This document shows, piece by piece, positions 18,801-20,476 of a stretch of 20,476 nucleotides of DNA. The notes beneath the pieces were generated by a model. It saw only the letters and a list, made by a program, of their open reading frames with translations. It had not been told where the DNA came from and made no database searches. Source of the stretch: Larix sibirica (taxonomy: Eukaryota > Streptophyta > Pinopsida > Pinales > Pinaceae); assembly GCA_004151065.3 (NCBI GenBank), contig NWUY0300041246.1, positions 18,351 to 38,826 of the forward strand. Reading direction: 5' to 3'. A program made the position numbers and the translations under genes. Each line of letters starts with the position of its first letter. Within the stretch, counting starts at the first letter, position 1.

Positions 18801-19350
18801 ATTGATAAAATTTAGGGACCAAAAGCCTCCCACTAGATCATTGACAAAATTTAAAAGGCTTAACAAAATGAAGGATTTTCTAACTAGGGTTGAATGGTAG
18901 GGCTACAAATCCGTGAGTTCGTAGGAAACTCATAGAGTTCCATAGTTAGTCATAATTGTAATGAGACTTTTTGGAAATGAATTATGTTGAAGTTTAGAAA
19001 CATCTTGATGTCTCGAGTGCCCTTCACCCATCATTACGGAATCCAACTAAATTTTTGGTAAGATAGAAAAGAGTGATCCTTTAAACTAAGTATTATCCAT
19101 TAGAAAATACACAGAATATTATTAAAATGGGAACTTGGTCAATATCATGAATAATAAGAGGAAGGAGCAACTTAATAGGAAAGGCTTCTTTAAAATAAAC
19201 ACAAATATATTACTAAGATAGGACGAGTTAATAAATTTAGTTAAGATAAGGAAATATGGCACAATTAAATAGGATTTGGTCAAAACAATAACAACAAGAG
19301 GGAAATTTGCAATGCACTTGATTCCCTGCCAATGTCAATGTTATAAGAGC
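18801..19350. other. AT-rich flank without a gene
   Basis: No reading frame or domain is seen. It may hold the decayed 3' end of the gypsy element, but I find no purine tract followed by TG and no sequence matching an upstream LTR. Confidence 0.4.
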
Positions 19351-19509
19351 CACATAAAGCTAAAGATTAAATGATGGAAAGCTAAATATTAAGTCACCAA
19401 TTTACATCGGCATGCTAAGGATTAAGATGCCAACCCATTTTTGGTTTACATCGACAGGTTAAGGATTAAGTTGTTGATTACATAAGCATGCTAAGAATTA
19501 ATGTGCCAA
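19351..19509 (+). repeat. degenerate array of about 33-bp units
   Basis: Units of the form TTTACATCGGCATGCTAAGG followed by ATTAAGATGCCAA occur at 19401-19433, 19445-19477 and 19478-19509, with a weaker one before (about 19361-19400). They share 'TACAT..GCA.G.TAAG.ATTAA'. An 11-bp spacer separates the first two clear units. Confidence 0.7.
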
Positions 19510-19940
19510 TTTATATAGTTTCGTTTTCAAAAGCCAATGGGACAAAAGCTACACATAAAGACTTTATAATGTCCCTTATGGATACTGTATTAAAGTTTAA
19601 AAATTATTTTAAAAATATACTACATCGGTAATATAATAAACACATAACAATCTCATGAAGACTTTACTCTCAATTTTTTCATATTGAGCACAAATATAGT
19701 GTGGCTAAAGGGAAGAATAGTGAAACAATAACAAAAAAATATAGTTATGAAGTCAAAACATGGGGAGAATCTTCGTGAGGATGGGCTATGCTATTTACAC
19801 AGGTTTCCAATCTGATAAAAAAGATTGGATATGATTTAGTAGTTCGATTCTCCATTACATACATCCAAGATATGAGGGAACTGAAAGCAATTAAACGTGT
19901 TCATGAAGAAGCTCATTATTAAATCCAAAAACAAGGTTCA

Positions 19941-20085
19941 CACTCATATCTCAAATTCTCCAAAGCCTTTCATGTCAATTTGCATTTTGGCTTAAATCTT
20001 TTTGGAACTCTTTTCCCACTCACATCTCAAATATTTCAAAGCCTTTCATGTCATTTTACATTTCAAAACTTTGTGGAATTCAATA
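19941..20085 (+). repeat. imperfect tandem pair of about 76-bp units
   Basis: CACTCATATCTCAAATTCTC at 19941 and CACTCACATCTCAAATATTT at 20017 begin two units that both continue with CAAAGCCTTTCATGTCA and end near TTTTTGGAACTC / TTTGTGGAATTC. Identity is high but with several substitutions and small gaps, so it is older than the 80-bp duplication at 15670. Confidence 0.8.
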
Positions 20086-20476
20086 CTCCTACAAATGCAA
20101 AATCTTGGTGATCACTGGTTTCATAGATTTCGAAAGGTCTATTTTATGGTTGGTTTTGAGTTCAAATGATGCTCTGTTTTTTAAGAGATCGTTTGGTTTA
20201 AAACTGTCAGATTATTTTCGTAGAGGAAAAATTCTATCCAAGATTAAAATTATCGTAGCTATTGTACAAAAGATTAAATTCTGATATTTTTAAGTGAAGC
20301 ATTATAAATCGAACTGATTAAAGCCGATCAATCCATTCATGAAATATGTCTGCTTAAGACTGCAAATTATTATTTTATTAAAATATATATCATGAGAATA
20401 TATAAGCATTAAGTATATACAATAATAAGATAGTAGTTAATGAAGGGTTTTACTTGTGGGTATAACTAAAAACTTT
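20086..20476. other. AT-rich right edge
   Basis: A 78-codon frame (20048-20284) has no recognisable domain and an unremarkable composition. The rest is AT-rich with alternating AT tracts (near 20380-20405). I see nothing else. Confidence 0.4.

Noticed and set aside
1-20476. CRISPR array, tRNA or rRNA genes
   Set aside because: No regularly spaced identical repeats, no tRNA-like arm patterns and no rRNA-like conserved blocks were noticed.

Overview
The window reads as nuclear repeat DNA from a large-genome seed plant, possibly a gymnosperm. That is an inference: the evidence is the plant-type retroelements, the moderate AT richness and the complete lack of intact host genes. No open reading frame is a convincing functional gene, and I see no tRNA, rRNA or CRISPR array. 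Every recognisable coding signal belongs to decayed transposable elements.

The best-defined object is a full-length L1-type LINE at 8034-15285 on the plus strand, flanked by a perfect 17-bp target-site duplication (8017-8033 and 15287-15303). It carries ORF1 (DUF4283-like region and a CCHC zinc knuckle), ORF2 (AP-type endonuclease, reverse transcriptase, zf-RVT region, RNase H) and, unexpectedly, a third open region of about 260 codons downstream of ORF2 (14069-14857). All three are broken by stop codons, ORF1 and ORF2 by several frame changes as well. The LINE landed inside an older Ty3/gypsy-type LTR retrotransposon, exactly in its protease active-site codons. Gag pieces lie to the left (about 7465-7782) and the rest of protease, reverse transcriptase, RNase H and integrase to the right (15304 to about 18800). 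The protease stop codon lies inside both copies of the target duplication, so the gypsy element was probably dead before the LINE arrived.

Left of this nest, 1-4170 is C-rich on the plus strand. It holds an unrecognised degenerate minus-strand reading frame (393-1066), a weaker one (2960-3478) and a possible LTR end with a TATA box and a tRNA-Met-like primer-binding site (about 1240-1907). 4801-5392 has a tryptophan-rich plus-strand reading frame of unknown family. The right flank (18800-20476) is AT-rich, with two small degenerate repeat arrays.

Many in-frame stops fit a C-to-T change at CAG or CGA codons, as expected if the elements were heavily methylated (CHG and CG contexts) and decayed by deamination.
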